Notes under the pieces: model-generated | Databases searched by the model: none | Told to the model about the DNA's origin: nothing | The model's input: the letters and a program-made list of their open reading frames with translations, nothing else | Origin: Anas platyrhynchos | Taxonomy: Eukaryota > Chordata > Aves > Anseriformes > Anatidae | DNA length: 64,000 nt | NCBI RefSeq assembly: GCF_047663525.1 | Contig: NC_092590.1 | Location: 14,900,001-14,964,000 of the forward strand | Reading direction: 5' to 3' | Shown here: positions 1 through 16,100 of the stretch, piece by piece | Position numbering within the stretch: position 1 is the first letter of the stretch | Layout: each line of letters begins with the position of its first letter | Made by a program: the position numbers and the translations under genes

Positions 1-2675
1 AACAGCTTCCTTCTTCAAGGAGATAAAGGTGAAGACCTCCAGCTGCTAACTAATTGCTCAGTTTGCATCAATTTTTCCCCTTACACCAATGAAAGAGAAT
101 GATTGATTGATTTTTCTTTTCCATCAGTGTTGATTTTTTTGCAGTGTCTTCCTGAAAAATCAGTAGCTGCTTTAAGCCTGTCCAGTTCTGATCAAACTCT
201 TCCCTTGTTGTAGATAAGACTAAACATTTTCCTTGGCTTTGCATTCTTTCCCTTCTCCTTCCCCCTCCCTTGCCACCTGCATATAATGTATGTTACTTTG
301 CTGAAAATCTCACAGTTATCCTTTGCACCTTGGGTTGTAATTGTCGTCTTGCTTTCCTCCTTTTTTTAATAACACTAACTTGTTTTGCAATAGTGTCTCT
401 CACTCCAAAGCTCTGTGACTTGCACACAGCACCGTGGCTGGAATGAGATCTCACAAAACTAACACTCACACATGGAGTGAACCAGGCACTTAAAGGATTC
501 GTACCTTCTCCCATTCACGTGCTTGTTTTATCCAGGGCTCTTTTTCACTATTTTGCAAATGGTATTTCTCAGCAAGTAATAAGAGAATGGAATTAAGAAC
601 AATTCAGTTCAACTTGCTAACACTCGGTCAGATTGGGATGGTAGGATGGTTGTGTTTCTTTCTCATGCTGCTGGGGTGGTAGCTCTTGGTGGTGAAGACT
701 TAAAATATTGGTCCTTCTTCCCCTGAGAAGGGAAGTCCAGCTGTCAGCTAGGACAAGCAGTGTGGAGCTGGGCCCTGGTCTGTTTTTCCCATTGCAGTGT
801 AACAGGAAAAAGCATTTCAACACACTCATGTCATTTGTGTGTTATCCAACCAGAGTTTGGTTAATGGTGTAGGTACTGCAAACCTACACATCCAGGGTGG
901 TTCTGTGATAAGGCAATTCTGGTAGTTTGTGTACTAGTGAGCTGTTCGAGGCACATATTCCTTAAAACCAGATTACAGACCGAAGCACGTTCAACTGGAG
1001 GATGAGCACAGAGTTCTCAGCATTTTCTAGATAACTGCTGGATCAGGTCTGTGATAGTGGCCTGGGCTGGGTTTCTGGGTTGTTTCAGGTATTTTTGTGT
1101 CCTCTATTTTTCAACTGTGCTTGCACCCAATGTCAAAAGTTGCAGCTATGAAATGTGGTGACCTTTGGTGACTAGTGTGGCTCGTGCTGCACCGGGACCG
1201 TACCTCACCAGCTCACCAGTGTCCTGCAGGGAGCACAAGCATGGAGAGCTGTGGTGTCACTGACAAAGATCAGAGTGACATTAAGCCCATTAACACATGC
1301 CAATTAACATTTAACTGGGGCCCAGCAAAGCTGCACACAGCAGATTTTCACTGTACTACACTCAAACAGAGAAAATTGCTAACAAGCCCAAGAGTTTTCC
1401 CCCTGTATGGGTACATTGTGAACAGAGCACTACCGGTCTTGATGAGCCCCACTGTCACTTTCCTGTTGTTTTTTCCAAGTATATGTGAGAGCTGGATAAA
1501 AGTTTGAAGGGTGGTTTGAGTGATGCTTTGCAGAACGTTTGGGTAGAATATCTTGAATATTGACTGTGTTTAGAATATCACTGGAATCCTTGCTGGCTGG
1601 GAGTACTGGTGTTGGGTTACTCTGGAGATTTTGTATTTGTAGCTCTTTAAACTTTAAATGCCTCACAATTGCCTAAAGATCCAAGCAGGTGCAAGCCAAA
1701 TGGATGTAGTCAATGAAGATAATTTTGGTTAGAGATGTAAATGGCAGAGCAGGTTTAAAATAAGACTCCCATATAGGAATTCTTCAGAGCAATGGCCTTG
1801 TCCATTAAAGTTCTTGCTCAGATTTTTTTTTAATTCGCTCCTTCATTTTAAACAGCAAAATGCTTTAAGAGGTCTTGTGACAGGCAGATGTAGTGTTTTG
1901 GCACTGAGGTCTAAACAAGTGAAATTTCTACACTGTCCTTTCCTCCCATGTGCTTTCTTTGGCAGGAGGCTCGCTCCTCAGCTCTGGGCCAGAATAATTC
2001 TTGCTGGTTTGGGGTGCGTGCTCGTGCCCTGGAGTGAGGCAGGCAGGCCAGCCTGCTGTGCCAGCCCCCGTTAGCTGACACAGGCTCACCCGTGTCCGTG
2101 GGGAAGAGGCTGCTGCCAGATGTGCAGATTCAAGTTACATAGAGACTTTGCTCCCCTCTTTGGGAACAGTTTCCTACATTGCTTATGAAAACGGTCCTTT
2201 CCTTTTCTCTCCAGAACTGGAAGCCAGAAGCAACTTGCTCTCACAGGAAAGGGCAAGGGGGCTCCTCCTTTGGTGCTGAAGGGATTCCCCTAAAATAAGA
2301 GTATAATTTTTACTGGTTAGACTGACTTAGCAAATCCTTCACTGCACCCCAGCAGTGATGGCATTATCCTGTTTCAGTCCTAGCTGCCATTACCCAGATG
2401 GGCAGGACAGCACGCCTGGGGTCCTGTGAATGGCAGGGAGGGATTCTCTCCCTTCCCTCCTTCCAGCCCGAAGTTATCTGCAGGGTTTATCAACAGTACG
2501 TGACTGCTGTTACAGCTGCAGTTCTTCTCATGAAGGCGCATTTTGTGCCTTCTGTTTAAGCTCTACAGTTTGTCTGGAAAAAGGATCTTATCTAGTCATG
2601 TGCTAAAAACCGCTTTCGTTTTCACTAGTTCCCTGCAGATTCTTCTGAGATGTTTTCAATCTTCTCAGTATCTTT

Positions 2676-2702
2676 TATTATCATTATTATTATTATTATT
2701 AT
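2676..2702. repeat. (ATT)n microsatellite
   Basis: About nine ATT/TTA units in the upstream FAM13A intron. Confidence 0.9.
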
Positions 2703-3178
2703 CCTTATTGCTCAAAGCTTCTCTGCAGCTAATCTTCTTTCCATCCTCAAGCCTCCATCATGGTTGTAATTCTTGGCCTCTGGCTTTGGTTTGCATCTTC
2801 ATCACCTAGAGCTTTAAAATGAAAAGAAAACTCTGGGGAAATTCCAATTTCATGTAAATGTATGCACTTATAAATCATTGACTTTGGGGATTTAATGGGA
2901 CTCTGCCAGGTCCCAGTGTTATTTTCTCCCTTTTTGCTTGAAATATGGGAGCAATCTCTTAGGAACAATTTAACTATTAGCAAGGAATCACACAAAGAAA
3001 ATAGCTAGTTTTGATCCCGCTGCAACAATATATTTTTGGATACAGTTGAAGTCTTCAATAACATTAGTCCTCAAAAGCTTTTATATATGTATATAAATAT
3101 GTGTGTATATATATAAGCATATATATATGCTTAGAGTCTTCCTGGTTAGAGTTACATGGTCAATCATATCCAATATTT

Positions 3179-3350
3179 CATAGAATCATAGAATATCCTG
3201 AGTTGGAAGGGACCCTTAAGGATCATCAAGTCCAACTCTTGACACCGCACAGGTCTACACAGAAGTTCAGACCATGATTTAAGAGGGAAGAACACATGGG
3301 AGCATTACAGCATTGCAGTTACAGTGCGAAAGGTGTTCCTTGCTCACTCT
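3179..3350 (-). mobile_element. CR1 LINE 3' tail, minus orientation
   Basis: Begins with the CR1 end motif 'catagaatcatagaata', then 'gagttggaagggacc' and 'atcatcaagtccaact', the classic reverse-complemented CR1 3' UTR; it fades into degraded sequence by about 3350. Confidence 0.85.
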
Positions 3351-4331
3351 TTATCCTATTACCTAAAAAACTGCAGTCCAGCAGCTTGCTAATGGATTAT
3401 AAGTAGCTTTTCCTTATTCAAACACACAGCCATTCTACATGCTGGCAAATAGTTATCTTCTAAATGCAATGAACAGGCTTTGGACATTCCATAGCCACAA
3501 CGTCAGCTACAGATGCAGGCAGAATATTGTTAAGAAACGAGAAATTACACCTTTATAGTGTTTGCTTGGGAGTGGAAGCGGGAGCTGTAATGCCTCCCAT
3601 CTGCACAAGTTTCCCTCAGTCACCCACAAGGAGCTGCCACCCAGTCTGGGACAATCCGGGCTTTTGGTTGGTGTGGTGAATCAAGCAGCATCCAGCCATA
3701 TCACTGATTAGATGGGAAGGTCTGCGATCTGTGAAAAGATTACGCTGAGTTCCAAAAAATGCCCTCCCTAGACCTTTCGGTGCATGGAAATATCACAAGC
3801 TTAACCGTATTTGGCCATAGAAAGACTGATCTGAGCTCATTATCACTCCAAGAGCATTTGAGGTCTTGGATTCTCAGCCATTAGAGAGAGCTGTTGAGCT
3901 GTGTCAGTTGAGAGAACACTTCACATGTTAACCTGGCAATCCATGTGCTGTCTTGTGTGTTGGTAGGGGCACATAGAGGACCACGGGTAAGCTTTAGACA
4001 TGGCTGTAAATTGTTTTATTTGTATCAGAATATATAAATTAAATAAAGCAACAGCTTACTAAGAAACTTAGATAGTTTTTCACTGTTTTGTTGTCTTGGG
4101 TTTCCTTAAGCAATCTGAGCTGGTAATCACAGTTTCTCTGACATGCTCTGGGTGTAGGGAATCTTCCTGGTGATATTCTGGTGTATTGTCTTGCTTAGCA
4201 GTTGAAGTGCTTGCTCTTATCAGCTTCTTTCCATATCTGTTCCCAGTGCATGTCGTGAAAGGAGATACTTGTTTCTGAGAAGGGAAGCAGTAACTTACTC
4301 TGTTTTGGGGGTGTTCTGTCCTTGTGTGTAG

Positions 4332-7344
<3,013 letters not shown>

Positions 7345-10300
7345 AGGAGGAGATTGGTTTCGCCAGTAAACGTAGAAGAGAGAGCACCAAGTGGACAACT
7401 GCATGAAGTGGATGCACCAGGAGCCTGGCTGGGGAGGGCTGAGGAGCCCCCTGGGAACTGAAGGGCCAATCCCAGAGGCAGGAGGGGGAGGAAGGGTGGC
7501 TTGCCATCACTCTCTACATTTGCTGTTGTCCACTCTTTCTCCAGGCCTGATGCCCAAATGGAGTTCGCCAGCGTAGGAGACATGATGCTGTCCTCAGTGA
7601 CTGCACAGAAGGGATTCTTGTGTTTTGATTTGCTTACAGATCCTGTAATATTTAGAATATCAAAGCCAACCATGCTCTTATTTTTTTTCTCCTTTCCAGG
7701 ATATCATAGCAAGAGACAAAGTAGCATGAATAGTGATTAAATCATCAACTAGCTTTCACTTCAGTTTACCAGACATGTGCCCTAACTTGATCTCACGTAA
7801 AGGCACAGGTCACATTAGCACCAAGATTGTTCTCTTGTAGCTACAGTAAAGATTTGCTCAGACTTTTGACCAGACTGTTTGGAATCCAGCATCTTCTGTT
7901 GCTCTTCCTGAGTGCTGGAAGGTTATCCTGGTTATAGCCCCAGACTAGTTTGAGTTACATGGGTGACCAGGGCCCAGGGTTGAGTTGTTTGTTTTTTTCC
8001 CTGCCTTTTTTTTTTGACTGCCAGTTCAATTAACTAGGAGAAAGTATCTACAGATGTTTGGGATGGCAAAGAAAACGCAGCAGGGTTCTTGCCTGCTTGT
8101 TCCACTTGGCAGGAGGTACTGTAAGGGTATGACCATGTGTGGGCAACTGGGAAGAAAAGAGGTTTTCATCAACTACAAGTCAGAACCTCTTGGGATTTTG
8201 GTAGCTGCTGTTAAATACCTGGTGTCAGGTATCGGGAAGACCGGCCTCGTGTGCTTCGTTATCTGTTAATGAATACAGGAGCCTAAGGTGAATGGTCAGC
8301 GTCGATGTCATATGGACTGGCTAGCCTACATTTTGTTTTTTGTTGTAGACCATCAGGCAGTGTGGGCTGGAGCAAGGACGCTGTGATTGTGGCAACAGCA
8401 GACTGTGTTTTCTTCCCAGTGGCTTTGTTGTGCACAGGTAGTGCTGCGGCACAGGATCCTGCAGGGAACTGAAAGCCCCAAGCCACACATTGCCCATGGA
8501 GAGGGCGTGTGTCTCAGGGGCAGGACTGGACAACTCGACATTTCCACCTGTATGACGTGCAGAAAAGGAGGCCCTGGGACAGCAGATTCCACTTCTCTTG
8601 TCAGACAATCGCTGCCTGAAGGAGCGAAAGGCCGTGAGTCCAGGAACAAAGCCAGTAGCTGAGGGCCGATAACTGCAGTGCAACATCAGCCACCTGGGCT
8701 TGCTCTGGCGCTCCAGGAGTTTGTGTGCACGGGCCGATACTGCCCAGCAACGCTTCCTGCTGGAACCGGGACACAGCTCTTGGGAATAGGTCTCAATCCC
8801 AAAGCCACGGAGTAATGCTGCCCTGTACGTCTGGGCCCTGGAAACTGGAGCAGGAGCCAAGCAGCCGAGGCCAAGCGCAGCGCCAGGCCTCACGCAAGTC
8901 GCACGGGTGCAGGCAAGCAGTGGACTCCCAGAACCATTTCTCCCTTTTCTTTTCTGTGGGTTTTTGGGTTGTGCTACTCAGACTAACCCCTCCTCAACTT
9001 GCTGTGTGTGCTGTGTTAATTCTTGCCAAAACCAGTGTTGAGGTGGGTCGCTTTGGGATCCCACAAACGCTTCAGAAGGCAGCGCCTTCCTCCCCTGGGT
9101 CTGCCCATGCCCATCAGTACTCCGCCTGGGTAAGACAGTGATGAAGTTAATTATTAATGAAAGCACTTAGGAGGGGGACTGATTTTACTGATTGATTGCA
9201 GAATTGCACCCTCCTAATTAAATCAGTGGGGACTGAATTTCTTATTTCCAAAGAGTCTGGAGGACTTGGGTGCTGTCCTGGGGCTTGGCTTTTCGGAGAT
9301 GTTGGGTTTCCATAGGTGGGAGAGGTGGGGCTGTGCCTCTGCACATCAGTCTGATTCCTTGAGTGTGTCAAACAGGCTCAGAAACTGCTTTTGAAGATGT
9401 TGGAGTGCGAGGGAAGCAAATGCCTGTCTGGAGCCAGGGCAGCCCAAGGAATCAGAGCTGTGCCTTTGGCCTTCTGCCTGGGCTTAGGGACGTGTCAGCC
9501 TGTGGTCAGCTCTCGTGGTTGCTTTAGGTACAGCTGCTGAGCCACCATCATGCAGCACTACTCCGCTAGCAGAAGCGTGCGATGAGCAGTGGGGCTCCAA
9601 AAAGTTGGTGGTGCAGACTGGTGGTGGTGTTCAGGCCCGGTTCCTCAAAGTGCTTCAAAGCATATATGGTGACAGTGTGCAGCAAGCTGATCTGCATTTG
9701 GGATTCTGCTAAATTATAGCGGGCTAAAGCTGGAGGACGTTGGTGAATCTGGCCTAGACACCTTCATAGGGTCACGAGCAACAGTTTCTGCCCCTTTCTT
9801 CCTAGTCATACATTTTTCACTGGGCCAAGGCTTTCCCGGAGTATGTTTTCTTCTGCTTCTTTTTAAAAGCCTGTTTGCACTGTGTACTGATAAATTATCT
9901 GTTTTGCTGGGTTTTGCCCCTGACAAATCTTGATAAATGATATGTAGGGAACAGTCCATTTTATTTTTAAACTGAGGAGATTGTAGCATTTTCTGATGCT
10001 TAGTTACCGCTGTTTACATGGCATATTGCTAGAATTTCAGATAGTTTGTATGAAATGTAAGTACAATTATGCACTTTAGAGAGTTTCTATTTTTGAACTT
10101 TGAAAGCTAAAAGTAACACAACCTGTTAACTGAAATTGTACATTAAAAGAGAAGAATATATATGCGTAGCCATCTCTTTTTAAACTGTTCTTTTCCCACT
10201 GGCAAAAATAAAATCAAATCAAATCATAATCTGCCTGATTGTGAAGGAAACTGTTCAGAAAGACCCCTCCAAGTGGATTTTAAAATTCTAGTCTTGCAAA

Positions 10301-11419
10301 AACTCACACAAATGGTCAGCTTTCTGTCCTGCATTTCCAGATGCTGTTGCTCCCATCTTCCAGGCCTGCAGAGGATGAGGGCTCCAAGATCTGAGCACTA
10401 AGATCTCTTTGTATCTTCCACAGCTGATTTGACTTCCCCCTAACCACAACAGCCACCCAGGCTCTTTGCCTCACTGCACTCCTCTAAACCCATCTAAGCA
10501 GCAACTGTGTGCTCTGTTTTACGGTTTGTACATGCCAACATCACTGTCTATTGCCTGAAGAATATTAACTACAAGACTGTTTTTAAAAGATGTGGAGTAC
10601 TGTGCACAAATCTACTTTGTGGGATATGAGTGAGCTGTTAGTGTAAGACAGCCCTTTCCCTATCACTACAGCTGCTGTAGGAGGGCAGTATGGGCCCATG
10701 AACCAGGGCCATTTCAGACACACACCTGTGAATTATTTAAACGACAATTATCTGGTTGTGGGCAAAATAAGAGTGCAAGAGTTAAAGATGGATGAGAAAC
10801 TTGTCATTCTTACAGGTTTCATTTGCTTTCAGTCTGTTTACTCCAGAGTAAACAGTCAAATAATTGATGTTTAGTAAAGGCAGTAAAGTTAAAGGATATT
10901 ATCTTCTAATCATGCTGCTAAGACATCATTTGTTCTTACTGGTATGTGCAAGTTTTAGACAGTAAGCACCAGACCAACCTGAGGTGTTTCCCTGTTCCTC
11001 TGTGGAATAGATGTTTGCAAAGCAGTCGCTCACTGGCACTTGAACAGCCGAGGGAAGAGCCAGTTTGTGTCCTGTGCCTGTACCCACAATGGTGCCTGCA
11101 AGGTGCATGGGAAGGAGAAAAACAGAATGAAGGCATGGAGACAGATGGATTTCAGGTGAGCCAGGAGGGGCAGGTGAAAAAAACCTCCCTGATTTGTAAT
11201 TGGAGATGGCAGGGCAGCATTTGATGGGGATGTAATGCTCACCAGCAGCAGGGTTAACGAAGAGCTAGGCAGAGTCCTTCTTCCAGGTGCTCAGAGATGA
11301 AGCTGTGAGACAGTGGAGATCCCAGGGAGAGGCACAGTCTGTGCCTTGAGCTGCATAGAGCAGCTCCTCCTTCACTTCCCAATATAAAGGCAGCCAGTGA
11401 GTCAGAATTAAACATCAAA

Positions 11420-11425
11420 TTTATT
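11420..11425 (-). terminator. Candidate HERC3 poly(A) signal (AATAAA on minus strand)
   Basis: TTTATT on the plus strand is AATAAA for HERC3. It is the only canonical hexamer I see between the HERC3 stop and here, and it would give a 3' UTR of about 1.55 kb. Confidence 0.55.
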
Positions 11426-11458
11426 GCATAATACTGACCTATGTACACACACATCGAA

Positions 11459-11464
11459 AATAAA
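11459..11464 (+). terminator. Candidate FAM13A distal poly(A) signal (AATAAA)
   Basis: A canonical hexamer lies about 4.1 kb after the FAM13A stop, and a TG/T-rich stretch follows within 30 bp. If used, the transcript would run past the HERC3 poly(A) signal on the other strand. Confidence 0.4.
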
Positions 11465-12962
11465 CATTTGATATAATTGTATATGTCTTCTATTTGTTGC
11501 ATTAGAAAGAGGCTGAAGGGCTCTCAGTGTAGCCAACAGCTTGTCTTTAAAAAAAAAAAAGCCTAAAATCCTTTGTTACGAGGTGCAAAGTTCAATACTA
11601 TATATTGAACGTGGTGCATAAATACTATGTCCTAATAACAAGTCAATTTGAAAACCACCCTAGGCTTAAAATGAGATTTACACCAAGACCTGAAGAAATG
11701 AGGAAATCAGTTGCATGTCATTTAATGGGTGGTGGGATTGGGAGAAGGAGAATAATAAAGGCTCTCCAATCGTACAGGACAAATTCAGTTAATGCTTTTG
11801 CCTACTCGACTCCTAACCTACCTGTCCAACCTAATTCATGAAGGTTGTCCTCTAGGGGTCCCAGCACTTACTGGGCAAAACAGATGACAAGGGCTCCTCC
11901 CACACCACGCAGTAAAATAATCCTACCAGCAGAAATAAAACCAGCCTCCAAGGAGAGGGTTACCACACAAACGTGGATTTCATGCTTCTTTCTTTTCCTC
12001 TGACCTAATGAGGCTGGAGAGCGTGTAAACACCGCTTACACTCACACACTCCCTCACTCTCCGGCATGACTCCTCTGAGAAAGGCAGGAATGGTAAAAGC
12101 AGCCACCTCACCTTGCGTTGGAACATTTCTGTTTGAATAAAAACGAGGCCTCAGCTAAGCCTACCTGCCTAACCTGTAGACTTACCAGCAGAAAACCAAC
12201 ACAAGAGAGAGGCAGTTTGAGAAGCCCATTATTACAGGTATGGTTTGACCTTCCCCAAGCCTTTACTCAGAGGCGTCTGAAGCTTCTTTAAAAAGACGCT
12301 GCTTAGAAACAAAATTTAAGACAAAATAAAGACATGCCAAACCCCAAACCACCATATTCTCCGTGAGATAGACTGGTGCAAAGAGACAGAGCACGTACCG
12401 CAACTAATACACTGTCCTAGGGGTCACCAGCTGGCGCCCCAGCCCAGTACCGTCTGCCAAGGAGCGGAGGGCAGGGAGGATATGTCCATTCAAAGCAAGC
12501 AAGAACCAGCTTGCATTTAAAAAGGGAAGAAAAAAAAAAAAAAAGGATGGGAGAAATCACAGCTTTTCAAAAAGATCACTATTTCATCCTGAATTTCCAC
12601 CGTAGCCTAAATGCAAGGAACACCAAAGGTTTAAACTGAATGAAAAGGAAAGGTGGGGGGCAGGAAAGGGAGGGGGGACAATAAAAGCAAACTACGAAGT
12701 AGTGCTGTGAAGTTGGAGGGGAAACAACAAAAAAGCCCACCAAACTCATTTTGTTCAGTAGATCAGAAAACTCAAAGCTAAAGTCTCTCCCTGCTAAGCC
12801 CCACAAAATACTGGCAGCATCAGGCTGAGACTGCATCAGCTGCATCTATGATTATTACTATTATTTTTCCCCCAAAATCCTGATCCCTTCCTTTATAAAA
12901 ATAAAGCCAAGCCCGTCGCTTTCTTCCTCTGTACCCAAGTGCCTGTGCCTCTCCCACACACG

Positions 12963-13171
12963 TCAAGCCAAGCTGAAGCCCTCATAGTGATCGATGGCTT
13001 GCACCAGCCGGGCGCTGAGGATCTCCTTGCTGCTGTACTTGGGCAAGTCCAGGAGATTGTAGCAGGTGTGCGCCACGGGCAGGTACTGCTCCCCGCTGGC
13101 TGTGGACTGGATGACGATGCGAAGGCTTGACATGCCGTAGATGGGAATGCGGTCGCTGCCCGTCAGGAACA
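12963..13171 (-). CDS. HERC3: HERC3 coding exon 24 (HECT C-lobe, catalytic Cys)
   Basis: Residues 982-1050 plus stop. The acceptor is ctcctag just before 13171. Contains [12 protein letters not shown] and the active-site stretch [19 protein letters not shown], ending in HYEGFSLA. Confidence 0.97.
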
Positions 13172-16100
13172 CTAGGAGAAGCAGAGAGAAGGCAGGACGG
13201 TTAGGACAGGTACCCTCACGCTTGTACGGCTCTGAGAAGATGCCCCTTGAGCTGTCTCATCTCCGTGCTGAACACTTGTAGCTCTCTCAGCCTTTTTTTT
13301 TTCTCCAAAGCTTTTTCCTGGAAGCATGTGCCAATACGTAAGAAAGCTGGGGTCAGTGGAGCTGCAGCAGCAGAGAATTGGGCCGCATGTTGCTGAGTTT
13401 GCTGGGAGCAATGCTCTAGAAAAAGATAGCAACTGCTTCAGGTCTGGCCAAGTAAGGGGACGGTGACTGCCAGCTCAGCAAAACTGCCACACGACACTCA
13501 ACACTTCTTGGAGCTAGATTCTTTTAGGACACGTAAATCTGAATAATCCTTCAATAAAACAGCGCTTTCCTCAGCATGCCTCCATCTCTGTGCTTGACAC
13601 CAAGCATTTCCAAACAGATTCACATTAGTGGGCACAAAATCAGGAAACAAAACCAGTCCGAAAATAAAAAGTGGCTCCTTTCAGTGCTTTCCCAGGTTGC
13701 CCTTGGGACACAATATTCCCTCAACATGATGCCCCAAGGGAGCAACAGCTGCCAGCTGTAGCAACAAACTCAGAGCCACCTGCCCTTAATACCATGTATT
13801 TCTCCTCCTCTCCCCTTTTATTGCCAAATAAAGTGACATCTTCCCCCCAGTGACATTGATTTGTCAATTTCAGATAACAGCCTGTACCACTGCAGAATAC
13901 TTACAGAGAAATTTCTTCTTCTTTTCCAAGGAAAATGCATGAAACGTTTCCCAAAACATCCTCACAGTTGGGTGTGTCGCAGTGTAGTCTCCCTTGTAGA
14001 CAGCACTCTATTAGAAAAACAAAAAGTCACAATTTCATCTAGCACTAAAAGCAAGGACTAAGTAGAAACACGACCTGATCTCTGCTAGTGTCTCAGACTG
14101 ATGTCTGACAGCTAAGAAATGGAGTGTGGGATGTGCCATAGGCAACAGCATGGCTCAAAGACACAGAAAAGTGTTCGTGCTGCAGGTGCAAGGCCAGTAT
14201 TTAGGCCTCCAGGTATGCAGCTAAGTAGAGGTGTAATGAGGACCCTGGTGTACCTGCTCACGGGCTGGACTCAGGGACAAGATCACGTGTTGTGCGCTGT
14301 GAGGCCCTTTCTACTGCTAAGGCTGAGACAAAACAAGTATTTGCTGATCTGCACGTATTATGAGAGGACACAGCTCTTGCATTCTGTCCAGACTTCCCTT
14401 TGAACACCTGGCTGTGTACTTTTTGCCCTTGTTAGTTTTACTGTAAATGAAGATCCTGATTTTGTCTCTTTCTTTCAATCTTAGGCTTCATCCCTATGAA
14501 AAAAAGACAGAAGTCCTCCTCCCCTCTTCTTTTTCATCCCCAATTTCCTCCATGAGCTTTATCAGTAGCAGGATAGTGACGTAAGAGAGTTAACTATTCA
14601 CGTGAATGATTGCAAGATGCACAAGAAACATATAAAAACATCCGTAGCTTACTACACCTCTTGACCCAAGCTACTGCCCACCTCATGCAGCTGCCCAATC
14701 CTAGTACTTGTAAAACAGAAGAAAAACATGACAAGAGGGAAGCTTTACCTCCTCCAGTTCCTCCCAGTTGTAGTTACTGTTCCCGACTATCATGGCCCTG
14801 AGCTCTGTGGGCTGGAAGAGTTCCAGGACCTTCCCACCACATACTTTCAGGAAGCCAGTGGAAAAAGCTGTGTACCACTCATGGATGGAGAGGTTGAAGA
14901 TGTAATTTACATAGGCTTCAACAAATTCTTCCCTAGGGCATTGAGAGAGAGCAGGTAAAGAAAAGCACTATTATTCATACGCCTGAGCGGCAGCACTGCC
15001 AGTTTTGCTGTTTCTGCCTGTAATATTTCTTGTAAATATGAGTCTTCCACGGGTTCACCCCACTGCCCACCTCCCACCGAGATGACTCACTGCAACAGGG
15101 ACAAAGTCACCAGGGGACACGTACCGCTGCGTGTGTGCTCAACCAGTGCAGCAGTGGCAGTGCTGGAGGTCCCCAGCAGCCCAGGCTCTTCTGTGCTACG
15201 ATAAAGCCACCCAGAAGCCCTGCATCCAGTTGGCCATATGGCCAGGAGGGAGACGGGGTGACAGGATTCACCAGGAAGGTGTAAGGAAGAGTCCTCTTCC
15301 CTGGGGAACCTGCTGCTCTGCTGAGGTTGAGTTACACGAGTAGCAGGAGTGGGAACCAAACCACACAGCAAGCAATCAGAAAGCCATCACTTCCAGAACA
15401 GAGAGCCTCCCAGAGCCCTAGCTAGGCACACTGTGTTGTGTTTTTTTTGGACGCCTGACCATAATGCACCAAACAATGCGGCAAACTGGGACATGAAACC
15501 AGTCTCTGGGTGGAGCAGTTGTTTTTTTGCCTCTGACCTTTAAGAGGTGCTCACACCTGAACTCAGAAGCTAAGCAGACCAGGGAAGCAATGGAATCCAA
15601 TAACTCAATCACTAGCAGAGGGCACCAAAATTGAAAAAAACATTATGACCTTTTGGCGGAGAAATTCTCAGTGCATATGCTATGAAAAACAGTGAAGGCT
15701 AGGTGAGAAATTTAAAAACAAAAATAAGGCAGCAGACTGACAAATACAAAAACCTGGAATAAGAAATCATACAGCACAGGGGCATTTTCCAGTGCGCTTG
15801 TTTTATGGTCATTTTGCTGATAATCACGTGAGCATTACAGAAATCCAAGCTGATTAAGCACTTAACTGTTGCTTAATACCTCCTTGGCTGTTACGGTCAC
15901 GAACTCTTTACCAAAACTCCAAAGAAGAAAGGGAAAACGCAAGCATTTCCTACTTGGTATTTTTCAGTCAAAGCAATCCTGTGAATTTCTTCAGTTAACA
16001 GTGAACCTTCCCTCGAGTAGGAAGGACGATGCCCACAGACATGCACACAGCACGCTCCTGAGGCCAGCAGGGCAGCAATTTGGTCCCTGACCTCTAAACA

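Larger units (their letters stand above)
1..4331 (+). other. FAM13A intron (partial), no exon recognised
   Basis: This stretch lies upstream of the first recognisable FAM13A exon and reads as intron. I see no open frame with both splice sites and FAM13A-like sequence. It holds an ATT microsatellite near 2676-2702, a TA-rich simple stretch near 3079-3131 and a minus-strand CR1 tail near 3179. A small upstream exon could have been missed, because I matched exons only by protein similarity. Confidence 0.6.
7345..11480 (+). other. FAM13A: FAM13A 3' UTR (end uncertain)
   Basis: No exon of either flanking gene is recognisable between the FAM13A stop and the HERC3 3' end, so I read this as FAM13A 3' UTR plus any short intergenic gap. 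Plus-strand AATAAA signals occur at 10207-10212 and 11459-11464; either could be the main poly(A) signal. Many short open frames on both strands here look like chance. Confidence 0.5.
11400..12962 (-). other. HERC3: HERC3 3' UTR
   Basis: Runs from the HERC3 stop to just past the minus-strand AATAAA at 11420-11425. It is rich in A/T homopolymers on the plus strand (for example 12528-12544). I see no coding potential. Confidence 0.55.

Noticed and set aside
1175-1507. A 110-residue frame as an upstream FAM13A exon.
   Set aside because: No FAM13A-like sequence and no convincing splice sites in phase.
8321-8893. A 190-residue minus-strand frame in the FAM13A 3' UTR region.
   Set aside because: Overlapping frames on both strands, no known domain, no splice or promoter support.
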